DNA of 64,000 nucleotides from Chromohalobacter nigrandesensis (GCF_023061285.1 NZ_JAKGAM010000005.1:124001-188000); one strand, 5' to 3'; positions 25,772-35,920 are shown, counted from the first letter of the stretch. Program-made: numbers and translations. The notes: a model not told the origin generated them from the letters alone.

Positions 25772-26740
25772 TTACAAGTCCAGTACTAACGTCTTGCTTT
25801 TGGCGCGGGAGCAGCACGGCGTGAACTGGTCGTTGGCGGCGTGTTCGTCGTCGTCGAGGTAAAGGTCGCGATGATCCGGCTCCCCCTCCAGAACGCGTGT
25901 CAGGCAGGTGCCACAGACGCCTTGTTCGCAGGAGACCATGATTTCGACGCCGTTTTCGCTCAGTACCTCGTAGACGCTCTTGTCCTTGGGTACCGAGAAG
26001 GTCGCGCCGCTGCTGGCGATCTTCACGTCGAAGCTTTCGTCGTCTTCGGAGGTCGTCTCCACACCACTGAAATACTCGGTATGCAATTGTGACGACGGCC
26101 AGCCCTGCGCCTTGCAGGTCGACATGACGTGCTCGATGAAACCACCGGGACCACAGACGTAGATGTGTGTGTCGTCGTCTGGCTCGCCAGTGATGTTCGC
26201 GACATCCAACTTGCCGGCTTCAGGGGTGTCGTCGCAGTAGAAATGCACGTGATCGGCGTATGCCGACTGCTCGAGGCGGTTGGCGAAGGCCATGCGCGTC
26301 CGTGAGCGGGCGCAATAGTGCATCTCGAACTCCGCCTTGGTGTGCGACAGGCGCTCGGCCATGCACAGGATCGGTGTGACACCGATGCCCCCGGCGAACA
26401 GCACCGAACGCTTGGCAGGTTCGAGAGGGAAGTGGTTCTTGGGCGCGCTGATCTGCAGCAGATCGCCTTCCTCGATCTCATCGTGCATGGCGACGGAGCC
26501 GCCGCGAGAGCTGGGTTCGCGCAATACACCGATGAAGTAGCGATCGCGCTCCTCGGGGTGGCCGCACAGCGAATATTGGCGAATCACGCCTTCCTTGACG
26601 CGCACGTCGACATGCGCGCCGGCACTGAAAGCTGGCAACGGGCGCCCGTGAGGGTCGGCCAACTCGTAGCTGACGATGTCCTCGGCTTCCAGGTGCTTTT
26701 GAGTGACTCTGACGAACAGAGACAGCGTACTATCGTTCAT
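25772..26740 (-). CDS. vanB: vanillate O-demethylase reductase subunit
   Basis: 322-residue FMN/NADH/2Fe-2S reductase. FMN motif RQYSLCG (about residue 53), NAD-binding segment LFAGGIGVTPILCMAERL (about 113-130), C-terminal ferredoxin domain with CEQGVCGTC and a later CC. It supplies electrons to VanA for oxidative demethylation of vanillate to protocatechuate and formaldehyde. Downstream of vanA in the same operon, with a palindrome between. Length and order agree with pseudomonad vanAB. Confidence 0.9.
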   Translation of the reverse strand: MNDSTLSLFVRVTQKHLEAEDIVSYELADPHGRPLPAFSAGAHVDVRVKEGVIRQYSLCGHPEERDRYFIGVLREPSSRGGSVAMHDEIEEGDLLQISAPKNHFPLEPAKRSVLFAGGIGVTPILCMAERLSHTKAEFEMHYCARSRTRMAFANRLEQSAYADHVHFYCDDTPEAGKLDVANITGEPDDDTHIYVCGPGGFIEHVMSTCKAQGWPSSQLHTEYFSGVETTSEDDESFDVKIASSGATFSVPKDKSVYEVLSENGVEIMVSCEQGVCGTCLTRVLEGEPDHRDLYLDDDEHAANDQFTPCCSRAKSKTLVLDL

Positions 26741-26775
26741 GGGATGACCTACTGCCGGGTAAACGGCGAACCGGG

Positions 26776-26801
26776 AAAGGATCGGCGCGCGCCGATCCTT
26801 T
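26776..26801 (-). repeat. 26-bp perfect palindrome between vanA and vanB
   Basis: AAAGGATCGGCGC (26776-26788) joins its exact complement GCGCCGATCCTTT (26789-26801). In the transcript it would form a strong hairpin 16 bases past the vanA stop and 35 before the vanB start. It may shield vanA mRNA or partly end transcription, giving more oxygenase than reductase; this is inferred. Confidence 0.75.
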
Positions 26802-26817
26802 CGTTATGCAAGATCCA

Positions 26818-27882
26818 TCAACTGGCGGTGGCGGCCTGCTGTTGCGGCTGCGCGTTCTCTGCTTCTGCCTTGAGGATTCGGTCGATGACGCGACGTGCCT
26901 GGACGCCGCCACCGTCGATGTTGAGCATCAGCAAGCGCCGTTCCGGATAACGGAGCAGATTGCGTTGTTGGGATTCGAGCATCTCCAGGTCTTCGGAGAA
27001 GATCTGCCCCTGGCCTTCGCGGATCTTCTCGGTCAGGGCTTCGTCCTGCGGATTGAAGTTGCGTGCCATGCCCCAGAAGTACCAGATCGAGGTCTCGGTT
27101 TCCGGCGTGATGAAGTCGACCACGATGCTCGACGCCTTGGCATCGGCCGGAGCGTCGTAGCCGCCCTTGCCAGCGTGCGCGACCCCGACCTCGATCAGGA
27201 TGTGGCTGGGCGGCGTAAATCGGCAGATCTGCCAGCGGTCCACGGGCACGTCGTCGGCGAGGTTATTGCCGCGCAGCGCGGATTGCCAGAACGGCGGTGC
27301 GGTGATGTTTTCCATGTGACGAATGGTCAGCACTTCATCGCCGTTGACCTTGGTTTCCGGCGCGGATTCTTCGATTTCGGGCTGGCCGATGCTGGAGGCA
27401 TGCACGTAGGTCTCATGGGTCAGGTCCATGAGATTGTCGATCATCAGTCGATAATCGCAGTTGATGTGGTACAGGCCGCCGCCATAGGCCCACTCAGGGT
27501 CGTTGGCCCAATGCAGCTCGGGGATTTGGTCGGGGTCGGCTTGCTCGGCATCGCCGGGCCAGACCCAGATAAAGCCATGCCGCTCGACGACGGGATAGGC
27601 ATGAATGCTGGGGAAGCCTCGCACACGTTGTCCGGGCATGCTGGAGCATTTGCCTTCGCAGCCCATCTCCAGGCCGTGGTAACCGCATACCAGTTGACCG
27701 TCACGCACGAAGCCCAGGGACAACGGGGCGCCACGGTGAGGACAGAAGTCTTCCACGGCGGCGATTTGGCCACCTTCAGCGCGGAAGAAGACGATTTGTT
27801 CGTTGCAGATAGTGCGGCCCAGCGGCTTGTCTTCGACTTCATCCGGCATGCAGGCCACGTACCAAGTATTCTTGGGGAACAT
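26818..27882 (-). CDS. vanA: vanillate O-demethylase oxygenase subunit
   Basis: 354-residue Rieske non-heme iron oxygenase, the usual VanA length. It begins MFPKNTWYVACMPDEV, a characteristic VanA N-terminus. Rieske ligands lie in CPHRG (about residue 47) and CGYHG (about 66-70). The iron-binding segment NLMDLTHETYVH is near residues 150-161. The start at 27882 follows AGGAGAG. First gene of vanAB, divergent from vanR, with VanR-type dyads between. It converts vanillate (and often syringate or similar methoxy acids) and releases formaldehyde. Confidence 0.93.
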   Translation of the reverse strand: MFPKNTWYVACMPDEVEDKPLGRTICNEQIVFFRAEGGQIAAVEDFCPHRGAPLSLGFVRDGQLVCGYHGLEMGCEGKCSSMPGQRVRGFPSIHAYPVVERHGFIWVWPGDAEQADPDQIPELHWANDPEWAYGGGLYHINCDYRLMIDNLMDLTHETYVHASSIGQPEIEESAPETKVNGDEVLTIRHMENITAPPFWQSALRGNNLADDVPVDRWQICRFTPPSHILIEVGVAHAGKGGYDAPADAKASSIVVDFITPETETSIWYFWGMARNFNPQDEALTEKIREGQGQIFSEDLEMLESQQRNLLRYPERRLLMLNIDGGGVQARRVIDRILKAEAENAQPQQQAATAS

Positions 27883-27921
27883 GGTAATATCTCTCCTCAT
27901 TATGGGTAGGGAATCGTTATT

Positions 27922-27935
27922 CTTTGGATCCAAAG
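27922..27935. promoter_or_regulatory. putative VanR operator 1
   Basis: Perfect 14-base palindrome CTTTGGATCCAAAG between the divergent vanA and vanR starts, 40 bases upstream of vanA. The dyad and location are typical for a GntR-type repressor of the vanAB promoter. Confidence 0.7.
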
Positions 27936-27975
27936 TAAAGGTTTTTGACCTACCTGACGTCAAGTTATCCTTTAG

Positions 27976-27984
27976 TTGGATCCA
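27976..27984. promoter_or_regulatory. putative VanR operator 2 (partial copy)
   Basis: TTGGATCCA repeats the core of operator 1, 30 bases upstream of the vanR ATG, with weaker outer bases (AG/GA). It could allow autoregulation of vanR. Confidence 0.5.
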
Positions 27985-28013
27985 GAGAGCGAGCCATCGA
28001 TAGGAGCGCGTAG

Positions 28014-28730
28014 ATGCCGGAAAAATCGGAAAAAAATGGTCGCCTTAATGTCATCGCCAGTCTGCGCAAGCTCATCAGCGAAGGGGTCTACGCCCCTGGC
28101 GAACGCCTCAAGGAGCTGCATGTCGCCGAGCGGCTTCAGGTCTCGCGCATGCCGGTGCGCCTGGCCTTTCGTACGCTCGAGCAAGAGGGGCTGCTGCAGA
28201 AGACCGGCACGCGTGGCTATGTGGTGCGCCAATTCTCGGAAGAAGACGTGCTCTGTGCGGTGGAAGTGCGCGGTGCGCTCGAGGGGCTGGCGGCGCGACG
28301 CCTGGCGGAGCAGGGGGTGACCGAAGAGGTCGGCGCGCAGCTACGGGACTGCTTGTCGCGGGGCGAGGCGTTGCTGGAAAAAGGGCATCTGGTCAAGGCG
28401 GATATCGAGGTCTGGGCGACACTCAATCAGGAATTTCACCGTGCCATCGTCGGCGCGACCGGCAGCCGCGTCATCCACGATGCGATTGCCCGTAACGACC
28501 ATCTGCCCTTCGCCTCGGCCGACTCGATCATCATTGATGATGCGGTACTGGACCGGGAGTACGGAAAACTGCGCATGGCGCACGCTCAACATCAGTTGGT
28601 ATTCCAGGCCTTGTCGCGTGGTGAAGGGGCGCGGGCCGAGATGCTGATGCGCGAGCATGCCTATATCGGATTGCGTTACGGCACGCTCTTCGGTTTGGGG
28701 GAAGTGGGGCGTGCGTCGGAGACGACATGA
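28014..28730 (+). CDS. vanR: GntR-family repressor of vanAB
   Basis: 238-residue FCD-type GntR regulator. The N-terminal winged helix covers about residues 12-70 (LRKLISEGVYAPGERLKELHV..RLQVSRMPVRLAF); the C-terminal all-helical effector domain covers about 85-220. VanR represses vanAB until vanillate binds. It is divergent from vanAB, with dyads TTTGGATCCAAA in between, and a further copy of the dyad just after its own stop. The name is based on family and position. Confidence 0.88.
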   Translation: MPEKSEKNGRLNVIASLRKLISEGVYAPGERLKELHVAERLQVSRMPVRLAFRTLEQEGLLQKTGTRGYVVRQFSEEDVLCAVEVRGALEGLAARRLAEQGVTEEVGAQLRDCLSRGEALLEKGHLVKADIEVWATLNQEFHRAIVGATGSRVIHDAIARNDHLPFASADSIIIDDAVLDREYGKLRMAHAQHQLVFQALSRGEGARAEMLMREHAYIGLRYGTLFGLGEVGRASETT

Positions 28731-28734
28731 CGTG

Positions 28735-28746
28735 TTTGGATCCAAA
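28735..28746. promoter_or_regulatory. third copy of the VanR-type dyad, downstream of vanR
   Basis: TTTGGATCCAAA, identical to the core of the site at 27922-27935, begins four bases after the vanR stop and lies between two converging genes, where no promoter is expected. It could be an auxiliary site for looping across vanR (about 0.8 kb); see findings. Confidence 0.6.
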
Positions 28747-28758
28747 GCGCTGGTGAGG

Positions 28759-29643
28759 CTATGGCTGACGTTGGCGGAATTCCTTCGGTGAGCAGGCGAC
28801 GTGGCGTTTGAAAAAGCGCGTGAAATAGGCCGGTTCCTTGAAGCCCAGCCTTTCAGCGACCTGACCGATGGTCATGTTGGTGTAGGTCAAGTGACGCTTC
28901 GCCTCGAGAAGCACCCGCTCGTGCAGCAACTGCTGGGCGCTGCGTCCCGCCAGCCGTTGGCAGATCGCGCTGAGGTGTGCGCTGCTGATGCCTAGATGCG
29001 CGGCGAGTTCGGGAATGCTGGGCTGCTGGTGGTAGTGCGCTTCGATGAGCTGTTGAAAGCGGGCGAGGTGTGCCTCGCCGCGTTCATGATGACGCGAACG
29101 GCGGGCCTGGCGACGCGTGGCACGCCGTGAGGCAAGAACCAGCAAACTGTTGAGCAAGGCCTCGAGCAAGGCATCGCGCCCTTCGGCCGGCTGGCGGTAC
29201 TCGGCATCGAGCTGGGCAACGAGCGTGGCGATGGGGGCGCGTTCGGCCTGTTCGGCCAATGGATAAAACCCCGCACGCGCCAGCACCTGGCCCTGGGGAT
29301 GCAACGTATCGGCGATATGGGTCGCCAGCGGCATCGCCAGGGTGATGATGTGGCCATCGACATCGTGCGAGAAGCGAAACGCATGCACCGTCATCGCGGG
29401 GACGACGATCAGCAGCGGCCCCTGGACGCGCTGCACGTCGTCATCGAAGGTCAAGCGGACTTCACCATGGGCGATATGCAGGACATGCACCAGATCCGCA
29501 TGGCGGTGCGGACGTATGTGCCAGTCGTGCAGACGGCTGCGTTCGGCGATGGACTCACAGTGCAGCAGGTCCGGCGTCGGCCATTGATGCGTCTCGCCAT
29601 AGAGTTGAAAGACCGGGATGGCACCTTGTTGCCGTGTCGTCAT
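28759..29643 (-). CDS. AraC-family regulator of pobA
   Basis: 294-residue AraC/XylS regulator. N-terminal cupin-like effector domain (PHRHADLVHVLHIAHGEV near residue 45-62). Two C-terminal HTH motifs (about residues 195-290: LAAHLGISSAHLSAIC and IGQVAERLGFKEPAYFTRFF). Start MTTRQQGAIPVF at 29643 has AGGA seven bases upstream; an earlier start 13 codons before is possible. Divergent from pobA, as in pseudomonads where an AraC protein (PobC/PobR) activates pobA with 4-hydroxybenzoate. The same job is inferred here. Confidence 0.85.
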   Translation of the reverse strand: MTTRQQGAIPVFQLYGETHQWPTPDLLHCESIAERSRLHDWHIRPHRHADLVHVLHIAHGEVRLTFDDDVQRVQGPLLIVVPAMTVHAFRFSHDVDGHIITLAMPLATHIADTLHPQGQVLARAGFYPLAEQAERAPIATLVAQLDAEYRQPAEGRDALLEALLNSLLVLASRRATRRQARRSRHHERGEAHLARFQQLIEAHYHQQPSIPELAAHLGISSAHLSAICQRLAGRSAQQLLHERVLLEAKRHLTYTNMTIGQVAERLGFKEPAYFTRFFKRHVACSPKEFRQRQP

Positions 29644-30997
<1,354 letters not shown>

Positions 30998-31139
30998 GCG
31001 GGTGTTGCGGCGAAGTCGCCATGTATCGAGACCATTGGGTATTACTATTAGTCTGCGTATTAAATGCCCGGCTAGTCTCGCATGACAGCGACGCGACCCA
31101 GCGAGGTTGCGTCTTCGTACGTCGATTGAGGTGAGAGAC

Positions 31140-32612
31140 ATGACACAAGCACCGTTGTTTGCCGGCCAGGATACCCAGCCGATTGCGGGAGAATGGCGGC
31201 AAGGCCGCGCCGAGCGTCGTCTGAGCGTGACCAATCCGTATTCCGGGGAGACATTGCTCGAGTTGGCCATGGCCGATCGGCAGGACCTGGACGATGCTTA
31301 CCGCCAAGCCCAGGTGGCCCAGGCCGAATGGGCGGCGATGGGTCCCAACGCCCGCGGCGATGTCATGCGCCGGGCGGTGACGATTTTCGATGAGCGCCGT
31401 GACGAGATCATCGATTGGATCATCCGTGAATCCGGCAGTACCCGCATCAAGGCGCAGATCGAATGGGGCGCGGCGCGGGCGATCACTCAGGAAGCGGCCA
31501 GCATGCCGACGCGGGCGCACGGGCGTATTCTGCCCTCGGACATCCCCGGCAAGGAAAGCCGTGTCTATCGGGCGCCGTTGGGCGTGGTGGGCGTCATCAG
31601 CCCCTGGAACTTTCCGCTCAACCTGAGCGCTCGCTCGGTCTCGCCAGCGTTGGCGTTAGGTAACGCGGTGGTCATCAAGCCGGCGAGCGACACGCCCATT
31701 ACCGGGGGACTGCTCTTGGCGCGCATCTTTGAAGAAGCCGGGCTGCCGGCAGGGGTGTTGAGCGTCCTCGTCGGCGCCGGTTCCGAGATCGGCGACGCCT
31801 TCGTCGAGCATCCCGTGCCGTCGCTGATCACCTTCACTGGGTCGACGCCGGTGGGCCTCAACATCGGGCGCCTGGCCAGCGGCGGCAAGCATCTCAAGCA
31901 TGTCGCGTTGGAGCTGGGCGGTAACAGCCCCTTCGTGGTGCTGGCGGATGCCGATGTCGAGCAAGCGGTCGATGCGGCGGTGATGGGCAAGTTCCTGCAC
32001 CAGGGCCAGATCTGCATGGCGATCAATCGCATCATCGTCGAAGCACCGCTGCTGGAGGCGTTCACGGCGCGCTTCGTCGAACGCGTCAAGGCGCTGCGCT
32101 ACGGTGATCCCGCCGATGCCGAGACCGCCGTGGGACCGATCATCAATGCCAAGCAGTTGGATGGACTCCAGACCAAGATCGCCAAGGCGCAGGCCGAAGG
32201 GGCTAAACTGCTGACCGGCGGCGAGGCACAAGGCAACGTGCTGCCCCCGCATGTGTTCGGCGATGTCACGGCAGAAATGGAAATCGCCGAGGAAGAAATC
32301 TTCGGGCCGTTGGTGGGTATTCAGTCAGCGCGCGATGAAGCGCATGCGCTGGAACTGGCCAATCGCACCGAGTTTGGCCTCTCCAGCGCGGTCTTTACCC
32401 AGAACCTGGAACGCGGCGTACGCTTTGCGCAGAACATCAAGGCGGGCATGACCCACGTCAACGATATTCCTGTGAACGACGAACCGCATGCGCCGTTCGG
32501 CGGTGAAAAGAACTCCGGCCTGGGCCGTTTCAACGGTGACTGGGCGATCGATGAATTCACCACCGAACACTGGATCACGCTACAGCACGAGCCGCGCCAG
32601 TATCCGTTCTAG
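31140..32612 (+). CDS. vdh: vanillin/benzaldehyde-type aldehyde dehydrogenase
   Basis: 490-residue NAD(P)-dependent aldehyde dehydrogenase. Glu in LELGGNSP (about residue 259) and catalytic Cys in GQICMAINR (about 293) are present. The start MTQAPLFAG follows GAGGTGAGAG. The sequence resembles vanillin and benzaldehyde dehydrogenases; vanillin to vanillate would feed vanAB. It is followed by an aryl-alcohol dehydrogenase, so an alcohol-aldehyde-acid series is likely. Its last 12 or so codons and stop are part of a 47-bp sequence repeated 1.27 kb downstream. Confidence 0.85.
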   Translation: MTQAPLFAGQDTQPIAGEWRQGRAERRLSVTNPYSGETLLELAMADRQDLDDAYRQAQVAQAEWAAMGPNARGDVMRRAVTIFDERRDEIIDWIIRESGSTRIKAQIEWGAARAITQEAASMPTRAHGRILPSDIPGKESRVYRAPLGVVGVISPWNFPLNLSARSVSPALALGNAVVIKPASDTPITGGLLLARIFEEAGLPAGVLSVLVGAGSEIGDAFVEHPVPSLITFTGSTPVGLNIGRLASGGKHLKHVALELGGNSPFVVLADADVEQAVDAAVMGKFLHQGQICMAINRIIVEAPLLEAFTARFVERVKALRYGDPADAETAVGPIINAKQLDGLQTKIAKAQAEGAKLLTGGEAQGNVLPPHVFGDVTAEMEIAEEEIFGPLVGIQSARDEAHALELANRTEFGLSSAVFTQNLERGVRFAQNIKAGMTHVNDIPVNDEPHAPFGGEKNSGLGRFNGDWAIDEFTTEHWITLQHEPRQYPF

Positions 32613-32616
32613 TTTG
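32570..32616 (+). repeat. 47-bp direct repeat, copy 1 (3' end of vdh)
   Basis: Covers the last codons, the stop and four bases past it. Identical over 47 bases to 33837-33883; begins CTGGATCACGCTACAGCACG. Identity ends abruptly on both sides. Confidence 0.97.
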
Positions 32617-32636
32617 CATGCGGTAATGACGACACC

Positions 32637-32659
32637 ACCGGGCCGTATCGTGGCCCGGT
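32637..32659 (+). terminator. hairpin after vdh
   Basis: ACCGGGCC (32637-32644) and GGCCCGGT (32652-32659), perfect 8-base stem, 25 bases after vdh. No T run. Lies inside the segment bounded by the 47-bp repeats. Confidence 0.55.
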
Positions 32660-32722
32660 AATCATGCGCCTCCACCACAGGATGGCGAGGGGCATTCACC
32701 AAACTGTTGTGGGGAACCTTCC

Positions 32723-33814
32723 ATGCAAATCAAAGCGGCCGTTACCCGAGGCAAGGGCGAACCTTTCTCTGTGGAAACCTTGGCATTGACCGAGCCGGGA
32801 GCCAAGGAGCTGCGCTTGCGGATCGTGGCCACGGGTGTATGCCACACGGATGCCGTGGCGCGCGAGATGGGGCTGACGCCATTCCCTGTGGTGCTAGGCC
32901 ACGAGGGTGCGGGCATCGTCGAGGCCGTGGGCAGCGAAGTCACGGCGTTTGCGCCGGGGGATCATGTCGTCCTGTCTTTCGCCCATTGCGGTGGATGCGA
33001 GCACTGTCTGACCGGGTATCCGAGTGCTTGTATGCGCATGAATGAATTGAACTTCGGTGGTCGTGCCGAGAATGGGGCTTGCTATCTGCACCATGGGGAC
33101 GAAGAGGTCTCCACCTTCTTTGGACAGTCGTCGTTCGGTTCTCACGCGGTGGTTCATGAGCGCAACGTGGTCAAGGTGGATCCGGATCTCGATTTGGGTG
33201 TGCTGGCACCACTGGGCTGTGGTATCCAGACGGGGAGCGGCACGGTCTTCAACCGCCTCAAACCCGCGTTTGGCAGCAGCCTGGTGGTCTACGGCTGCGG
33301 TGCGGTTGGGCTGAGCGCCATCATGGCGGCGCGTATCGCCGGTTGTTCACGGATCATCGCCGTCGACGTACACGATAACCGCCTGACCCTCGCCAAGGAG
33401 TTGGGGGCCACGCACGCTTTCAACGGCAGCCAGGTGGACGTGGTAGAAGAGATTCGCGCCGTGACCGGCGCGGGCGCGCACTACGCTGTCGAAACGACCG
33501 GCGTGCCGCAGGTCGTGCGTCAGGGGCTGCATGCGTTGCGTCCCCTGGGGCAGCTGGCCATTGTTGGCGTGACCCCGGAAGTCACGTTGGATGTTCACAA
33601 TGACCTGATGGCGGAAGGTAAGACCATGATGGGCGTTATCGAGGGAGATTCGGTGCCCAAGGTGTTTATCCCCCAGCTCATCGAATACTACCGCCAGGGG
33701 CAATTTCCCTTCGATAAGCTCATTACGTTTTATGAGTTCGACGCATTGGAAGACGCGTTTTCGGATTCCAAGTCCGGCAAGACCATCAAGCCTGTGGTGC
33801 GGATGAATTCATAG
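32723..33814 (+). CDS. zinc-dependent aryl-alcohol dehydrogenase
   Basis: 363-residue medium-chain alcohol dehydrogenase. Catalytic zinc ligands in GVCHTDAV (about Cys37) and GHEGAG; structural zinc site CGGCEHCLTGYPSAC (about residues 89-103); NAD fold GCGAVGLSAIMAA (about 192-204). The sequence resembles benzyl alcohol dehydrogenases (XylB/AreB type), which oxidise benzyl- or vanillyl-type alcohols to aldehydes for the upstream dehydrogenase. It is bounded by two copies of a 47-bp direct repeat. Confidence 0.85.
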   Translation: MQIKAAVTRGKGEPFSVETLALTEPGAKELRLRIVATGVCHTDAVAREMGLTPFPVVLGHEGAGIVEAVGSEVTAFAPGDHVVLSFAHCGGCEHCLTGYPSACMRMNELNFGGRAENGACYLHHGDEEVSTFFGQSSFGSHAVVHERNVVKVDPDLDLGVLAPLGCGIQTGSGTVFNRLKPAFGSSLVVYGCGAVGLSAIMAARIAGCSRIIAVDVHDNRLTLAKELGATHAFNGSQVDVVEEIRAVTGAGAHYAVETTGVPQVVRQGLHALRPLGQLAIVGVTPEVTLDVHNDLMAEGKTMMGVIEGDSVPKVFIPQLIEYYRQGQFPFDKLITFYEFDALEDAFSDSKSGKTIKPVVRMNS

Positions 33815-33836
33815 ATTCATACGCGTCTTGGAAGAG

Positions 33837-33883
33837 CTGGATCACGCTACAGCACGAGCCGCGCCAGTATCCGTTCTAGTTTG
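33837..33883 (+). repeat. 47-bp direct repeat, copy 2 (orphan copy of the vdh end)
   Basis: Exact copy of 32570-32616, including the vdh stop codon, but with no vdh body before it. It starts 22 bases after the alcohol dehydrogenase stop. A gene fragment left by duplication or insertion. Confidence 0.97.
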
Positions 33884-33927
33884 TGATGTGGTCGTGGTGA
33901 GGTATTGAGGTCGAGCGTGGAAACAAG

Positions 33928-33959
33928 CGGCCCGCTTCGTTGCAACGGGGCGGGCCGCC
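33928..33959. terminator. strong hairpin between converging genes
   Basis: GCGGCCCGC (33928-33936) and GCGGGCCGC (33951-33959), with an inner CGTTGCAACG dyad. It lies between the alcohol dehydrogenase and the flavin oxidoreductase, which converge here. Confidence 0.7.
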
Positions 33960-33989
33960 TCAACACGCCTACGACGCTTGAATGTCGCG

Positions 33990-35090
33990 TTAGCCAAACA
34001 GCTTTTTCAGCGTATGCGGCTGGCTACGCAGATACTGCTTCGGGGCGTGGACGCTGGCGCCGAGCTTGGCGGCGGCGTGCCACGGCCAGCGCGGATCAAA
34101 GAGCATGCCGCGGGCCAGGGCAACAGCGTCCGCCTCACCGCTGAACACGATGCCTTCGGCCTGTTCCGGCTCGGTGATCAGTCCCACCGCGATCACCGAC
34201 ATGGCGACCTCCTGCTTCATGCGACGAGCGAACGGCACCTGATAGTTGGGGCCGACATCGAGCGTTTGGCGCGGATCGAGACCGCCGCCGGAGCAGTCGA
34301 TGAAGCTGCAGCCACGGGCGTCGAGTGCCTTGGCCAATTCGACGCTCTGCTCCAGATCCCAGCCGCCTTCGACCCAGTCGCTTCCGGAGATGCGGATACC
34401 CACTGGCTTGTCGTCCGGGAACACCTCACGCACGGCATCGAAGATCTCCAGCACGATTCGCATGCGGTTTTCCAGACTACCGCCGTACGCGTCGTCGCGC
34501 TGATTCGAAAGCGGCGACAAGAACTCATGCAATAGATAGCCATGTGCCGCGTGCAGTTCGATCAGCTCGAAGCCGAGACGCTCGGCGCGCTGGGCCGAGG
34601 CGACGAAGTTCGCCTTGAGCTGCTCGATATCAGCAAGGCTCATCGCTTGTGGCGGACGTTGCCCGTCCTGATACGCGATGGCGGAAGGCGCCACGGTCTG
34701 CCAGCCGCCTTCATCGAGGCTGAGTTGCGCGCCGCCGTCCCAGGGCGCCTGGCAGGACGCCTTGCGACCCGCGTGACCCAACTGGATGCCGACCGGCATC
34801 GGCGAATGGGCACGAATCGACTCGAGTACACGCGCCATTGCCTGCTCGTTATCGTCCGAATAAAGCCCCACATCGCCGGAGGTGATGCGTCCTTCCGGCG
34901 CGACGGCGGAGGCCTCGACGATCAACAGCCCTGCGCCGGAGAGCGCCAGGTTACCGAGATGGATCGTGTGCCAGTCGGTCATGCTGCCGTTAGCGTCGGC
35001 GGAGTATTGGCACATCGGTGAAATGACGATGCGATTGGCCAATTCGAGATCGCCGAGCGTTAGCGGCGAGAAAAGCTTAGAGGATGCCAT
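33990..35090 (-). CDS. NADH:flavin oxidoreductase, old yellow enzyme family (YqjM/NamA type)
   Basis: 366-residue FMN barrel enzyme. The class marker SPMCQYSA has Cys27 and Tyr29, as in YqjM; the substrate-binding pair is in HAAHGYLLHEFLSP. Such enzymes reduce activated C=C bonds of enones or nitro compounds with NAD(P)H. The start at 35090 has AGGA eight bases upstream. No operon partner. The role in the aromatic pathways is unclear; it may protect against reactive enones or quinone-like products. Confidence 0.88.
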   Translation of the reverse strand: MASSKLFSPLTLGDLELANRIVISPMCQYSADANGSMTDWHTIHLGNLALSGAGLLIVEASAVAPEGRITSGDVGLYSDDNEQAMARVLESIRAHSPMPVGIQLGHAGRKASCQAPWDGGAQLSLDEGGWQTVAPSAIAYQDGQRPPQAMSLADIEQLKANFVASAQRAERLGFELIELHAAHGYLLHEFLSPLSNQRDDAYGGSLENRMRIVLEIFDAVREVFPDDKPVGIRISGSDWVEGGWDLEQSVELAKALDARGCSFIDCSGGGLDPRQTLDVGPNYQVPFARRMKQEVAMSVIAVGLITEPEQAEGIVFSGEADAVALARGMLFDPRWPWHAAAKLGASVHAPKQYLRSQPHTLKKLFG

Positions 35091-35152
35091 GAAAACGTTC
35101 CTGAAGCGAATGATGGCAAGAATGTAGCTTGCTAACAATTATTTGGCAATGG

Positions 35153-35920
35153 CTATCTACGTCGTTTGGGCGAGAGCATCCGCACGCGGGCTTTAGGGCG
35201 TGATTTCTTTTCTACCCCTTTCTGCGCCGGTGTTGCGTTGTGCGTAGTGCTTTGAGATGTAGTGCTTTGAGATGTAGTGCTTCGAGATGAGGCTTCGGCT
35301 GGCGAAGTGATCCAGGCGAATACCGGCAAAGAGAGATGCCAGTAGATGGCACTCAGGCGCAGCGCCAAGATCACCAGAATAGGCAGAGCGATAGTGGCGT
35401 GGGGATGGATGGGTTGGTTGTACAGGATGACGTAGGTCCAAGCACCTGCAATAGAGGCGGTCGCATAAATTTCCTGGCGCAGCACCATGGGTACTCGTCT
35501 TGCGAGCACATCACGTAGCATTCCGCCCGCGACACCGGTTAGGAGCCCCATTAAGACCGCTACGGTACCTCCATGGCCCAAGGCTAATGCCTTGTGAGCG
35601 CCTATGATGGTGAAGATGGCGAGTCCGAAGGCGTCGAGTACGGGCAAAACGATGCGCGATAACCGATGAATGTAATGAAAGCCGACGATCGATATCACGA
35701 CGGTGATGATGATCACCCATAAATAGGTGGGATCGGTAACCCAGAACACCGGGCGGATGCCAAGTAATAGATCGCGCAAGGTACCACCGCCGATGCCGGT
35801 CATCGCGGCCAGTACCAGCATGCCGAAGGGATCCATTCGCGAGCGACAAGCAAGAATGACCCCCGAGAGTGCGAAGACGATCACACCGGCTAAATCCAGC
35901 CAATAAATCCACTCTATCAC
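35153..35920 (-). CDS. TRIC-like/YicG-type membrane protein
   Basis: 255-residue inner-membrane protein of the UPF0126/TRIC family, with two repeats of three helices. Each repeat carries the marker GIGGGTLRD (about residues 41-49) and GVAGGMLRD (about 128-136). Family members include prokaryotic TRIC cation channels and a glycine transporter. The C-terminal tail after the last helix is Ser/Thr-rich, then basic; its Ser/Thr part is coded by three copies of a 15-bp repeat. No obvious link to the aromatic pathways. Confidence 0.85.
   Translation of the reverse strand: MIEWIYWLDLAGVIVFALSGVILACRSRMDPFGMLVLAAMTGIGGGTLRDLLLGIRPVFWVTDPTYLWVIIITVVISIVGFHYIHRLSRIVLPVLDAFGLAIFTIIGAHKALALGHGGTVAVLMGLLTGVAGGMLRDVLARRVPMVLRQEIYATASIAGAWTYVILYNQPIHPHATIALPILVILALRLSAIYWHLSLPVFAWITSPAEASSRSTTSQSTTSQSTTHNATPAQKGVEKKSRPKARVRMLSPKRRR
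35245..35289 (-). repeat. three 15-bp repeats inside the TRIC-like gene tail
   Basis: Units TAGTGCTTTGAGATG (35245-35259, 35260-35274) and a one-mismatch third copy (35275-35289). On the coding strand they give the repeated peptide SQSTT/SRSTT. Fifteen bases keep the frame, so copy changes only lengthen the tail. Confidence 0.9.

Noticed and set aside
26806-27909. 367-codon plus-strand open frame
   Set aside because: Antisense to vanA; no ribosome site or known motif.
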